6,101 nt of DNA from contig CAZJXT010000033.1 of the NCBI GenBank assembly GCA_964550225.1, positions 1-6,101 of the forward strand, in the 5' to 3' direction. This DNA comes from CAIXMG01 sp964550225. Its GTDB lineage: Bacteria > Patescibacteriota > Minisyncoccia > Phycocordibacterales > UBA1006. The notes under the pieces were generated by a model. It was not told where the DNA came from, ran no database searches, and saw only the letters and a program-made list of their open reading frames with translations. Of this stretch, positions 4,488 to 6,101 are shown piece after piece (the first letter of the stretch is position 1; each line of letters opens with the position of its first letter). The position numbers were made by a program, and so were the translations under genes.

Positions 4488-6101
4488 TTCAACGATCGGA
4501 TCCGGTGTCGGTTCAGGAGTAGGCTCTGGGGTAGGAATCGGATCTGGATCAGGTGTTGGTTCTGGTGCGGGATTTGGATCTGTTGGTACTGGATCAGGTG
4601 TTAGTGATGAAGAAATATTTTGATTGTTCATCAATTCGAGAAGTTGATCTTCTGTGAGACATGTCTGCCCTACACACAATTTATCTGTTTGTACCTCATG
4701 AGCAAAAATCTTTGTTACTCCATTCGCTACATCCCCGAGCCATGCAATCAATTGATCCTTGAATGTCGTATTTGTTGCTGTTGCAAACGATTCGATATTC
4801 GTGATTTTTAAATCAAGAGCTTGTATTCCTACTAATGCAACACCTGCCGTATCAAGAGTTGCGAGAGATTTATTATTTTCTCCAATACCAAATACATCTT
4901 TAAATTCTTCTGCATAGGGACCAATATGTTTAATACTATCGTCTTGAGAAATATAATTCCATTGTTCAATAGTTAACTGATTGATTTTGTTTAGGATATC
5001 AAACGGATCAATGGTGGTGTAGTTTTCCTTAAGAGATCGTGATGATGCATCGGTCCATGTTCCTCCGGTTGAAAGGTAGGCTCCGGATGCTGCGTAGATA
5101 CTATAGTTTTCATCTGCTCCAGAGACAGTATCGATGTAGATCCCGTACGCCTTGTTTGGTGCACCAGCACCTCCAGTGAAATCACCTGACACTGCAATAT
5201 TGATAGCTTTTTTACTAACATCATTGGCTACTGATTCTGTTGATGTGTTCCAGAATAGATTCTGCATATTTTGACCAAAATCAGTTTTTGACGTGACTAC
5301 GGAGAAATTAATAAGACCTGCACCTGAAACATCACCCCCAACTGAGACTTGTCCGTTTGGATGAATGATCATCTTTGTAGATAGATCTTGAAGTGTTGTA
5401 GGTAACATTGGATTTCCTATATCTGCTGTTTGGAATAGCAAATCACCACCTGATCCAATCCCTGTTCCTTTACCTGCTGCAAGAATGAGATTCTGACCGT
5501 CAATATTTGTACCAAGTCCTCCGGTTGCATTTATCGCAATATCAGTAGTGGTAGGAGTTGGACTTGTTACACCTTCTCCAATATATATATTATAAATAGG
5601 AGAAAAATCATTTCCTATGACAAATTGATTAGAATCGGTAGTAGTTGATTTATATCCGATTGCAATAGAACCAAAATGTTGTGAATATGCATCTTTTCCG
5701 ATTGCGATTGAGTAAGTATTATTAGCAACTGCAGAATCCCCAATTGCAATAGAATAATCTCCGGGACCTTGAACACCAAAAGTATTTCTACCAATCGCAA
5801 TGAATTGACTAGCAAGACCGTCTCCAGTAGTAGCAGCAACAGATTGATCTCCAATCAAAATAGAGTAATCAATATTCCATTGCCCTAAAGAAAAGCTTTT
5901 ATATCCAATGAGGACGTTCTTATTTCCCGATGTTAAAAATCCTGCTCCTAAAGTTTCATCTCCTATGGTAATATTATCAGTTCCAACTGATGTTAAACCT
6001 AATCCTAATCCAATGTTTGCTCCATCAGTAAAACCATCAATATTTGACACCCCCGGAGTCACCCACCCCAACTCATTCGCACCCACATACCCCATTACTT
6101 C
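4485..6101 (-). CDS. Partial surface fibre protein with YadA-like head repeats and S74 self-cleaving chaperone domain
   Basis: The C-terminal part of a large fibre or adhesin; the frame is still open at the window edge (GAA GTA precede the first ATG at 6095), so the true start and any signal peptide lie outside. Numbering from that ATG: 41-175 holds about nine short repeats built around I-G (SIAIGDSAVA, SIAIGKDAYS, SIAIGYKSTT), typical of the beta-roll heads of trimeric YadA-type adhesins; 176-345 is Gly/Ser/Thr-rich stalk-like sequence; about 345-436 is an S74 intramolecular chaperone domain (ASSRSLKEN...IEQWNY...HIGPYAEEF...GVALVGIQAL). Ser351 with Lys356 five residues later matches the family's catalytic dyad, so the trimer probably folds and then cuts between Ala350 and Ser351. 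After it come residues 437-490 with CVGQTC (474-479) and a Pro-rich tail (499-534). The S74 domain is known from phage tail spikes, but no other phage gene is seen, so a cell-surface fibre is more likely. Confidence 0.87.
   Translation of the reverse strand, partial: EVMGYVGANELGWVTPGVSNIDGFTDGANIGLGLGLTSVGTDNITIGDETLGAGFLTSGNKNVLIGYKSFSLGQWNIDYSILIGDQSVAATTGDGLASQFIAIGRNTFGVQGPGDYSIAIGDSAVANNTYSIAIGKDAYSQHFGSIAIGYKSTTTDSNQFVIGNDFSPIYNIYIGEGVTSPTPTTTDIAINATGGLGTNIDGQNLILAAGKGTGIGSGGDLLFQTADIGNPMLPTTLQDLSTKMIIHPNGQVSVGGDVSGAGLINFSVVTSKTDFGQNMQNLFWNTSTESVANDVSKKAINIAVSGDFTGGAGAPNKAYGIYIDTVSGADENYSIYAASGAYLSTGGTWTDASSRSLKENYTTIDPFDILNKINQLTIEQWNYISQDDSIKHIGPYAEEFKDVFGIGENNKSLATLDTAGVALVGIQALDLKITNIESFATATNTTFKDQLIAWLGDVANGVTKIFAHEVQTDKLCVGQTCLTEDQLLELMNNQNISSSLTPDPVPTDPNPAPEPTPDPDPIPTPEPTPEPTPDPIVE
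4497..4598 (-). repeat. Pro-rich tail repeats (PTPEP/DPxP) of the fibre protein
   Basis: The last 35 or so residues alternate Pro with Asp, Glu and Thr (PEPTPDPDPIPTPEPTPEP and similar). On the plus strand the DNA reads as imperfect GGATC/GGTTC-rich short repeats and is more GC-rich than its surroundings. Such tails are extended, acidic linkers in surface proteins. Here it follows the S74 domain, so it would leave with the cleaved piece rather than stay on the fibre. Confidence 0.7.
4788..5045 (-). other. S74 chaperone domain with predicted self-cleavage site Ala350-Ser351
   Basis: This codes for the released chaperone part from Ser351 (codon 5043-5045) to about residue 436. Lys356 is at 5028-5030. 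In the endosialidase tail-spike family a Ser and a Lys five residues on form the dyad that cuts the chain after trimer folding; the same Ala-Ser junction and spacing are seen here. The end ALVGIQALDLKITNIE looks like the usual coiled-coil helix. The boundary at 436 is approximate. Confidence 0.7.
5571..5975 (-). repeat. YadA-like head repeats within the fibre protein
   Basis: About nine protein repeats with a conserved Ile-Gly core at irregular spacing of roughly 14-20 residues, such as NITIGDETLG, NVLIGYKSFS, SILIGDQSVA, FIAIGRNTFG and three SIAIG copies. In YadA-type proteins such repeats form a left-handed beta-roll in a trimer. The DNA copies have diverged, sharing only short words such as GATTGCAATAGAA, so the repeat array is old rather than recently expanded. 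Confidence 0.75.

Noticed and set aside
4620..5854. Short frames at 4620-4811, 4991-5224 and 5615-5854 inside the fibre gene
   Set aside because: They are out-of-phase or antisense readings of the repeat-rich fibre gene, and low-complexity in the last two cases.
5571..5975. Repeats in the fibre gene as a CRISPR array or DNA satellite
   Set aside because: The periodicity is at protein level with variable spacing and divergent DNA; there are no identical repeats separated by unique spacers.
1..6101. General use of UGA as glycine (genetic code 25) across the window
   Set aside because: Apart from the kinase codon at 80-82, no long frame contains TGA, although over a hundred glycines are coded by GGN. 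A genome with routine UGA-glycine would be expected to show many more. The single site is kept as a finding, not as proof of a code change.
4485..6101. Prophage tail gene because of the S74 domain
   Set aside because: No other phage gene is present and the neighbours are ordinary cellular genes; the YadA-like repeats favour a surface fibre. The full locus was not visible, so this is a judgement.

Overview
The window is AT-rich bacterial DNA with five protein genes. I read it as a fragment of a Candidate Phyla Radiation (Patescibacteria) genome. This is an inference from gene style: a long surface fibre with YadA-type repeats and an S74 chaperone domain, followed by a Cys-containing 'DKLCVGQTCL' tail that I associate with these lineages; a membrane histidine kinase with an 'HQLRSPL' phosphorylation box; a lone PurD-like ATP-grasp gene; start codons without clear Shine-Dalgarno sequences; and short U-rich terminators. 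No rRNA, tRNA, mobile element or CRISPR array is visible.

Layout: (1) 9-37, a hairpin terminator. (2) 80-1711, minus strand, a multi-pass membrane sensor histidine kinase. Its stop is an in-frame TGA at the position of a conserved glycine, and the same frame continues with a perfect kinase C-terminus (STFFVELPIL) to a TAG at 47-49, just before the terminator. (3) 1712-1777, a compact divergent control region with overlapping promoters for the kinase and the next gene, and an 11-bp palindrome between them. (4) 1756-3087, plus strand, a PurD-like ATP-grasp ligase. (5) 3084-3998, minus strand, an EamA/DMT-type 10-TM transporter whose stop codon overlaps the ligase stop tail to tail. (6) 4091-4456, plus strand, a stand-alone CheY-like receiver behind a near-consensus promoter so close to the ATG that the mRNA should be leaderless or nearly so. 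(7) 4457-4487, a short terminator between convergent genes. (8) 4485 to beyond 6101, minus strand, the C-terminal part of a large surface fibre protein.

The genes do not form one operon: nearly every neighbour pair is divergent or convergent. The kinase and the receiver could form a signalling pair, but they lie 2.4 kb apart on opposite strands and nothing in the sequence ties them together. The fibre protein is probably exported and trimeric, with self-cleavage at Ala350-Ser351 (numbered from the first ATG in the window). The most notable observation is the kinase TGA at a glycine position. UGA means glycine in Gracilibacteria and Absconditabacteria, which lie within the same radiation, but the other genes here contain no in-frame TGA. 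A single GGA-to-TGA change, a sequence error, or rare recoding are therefore all open.
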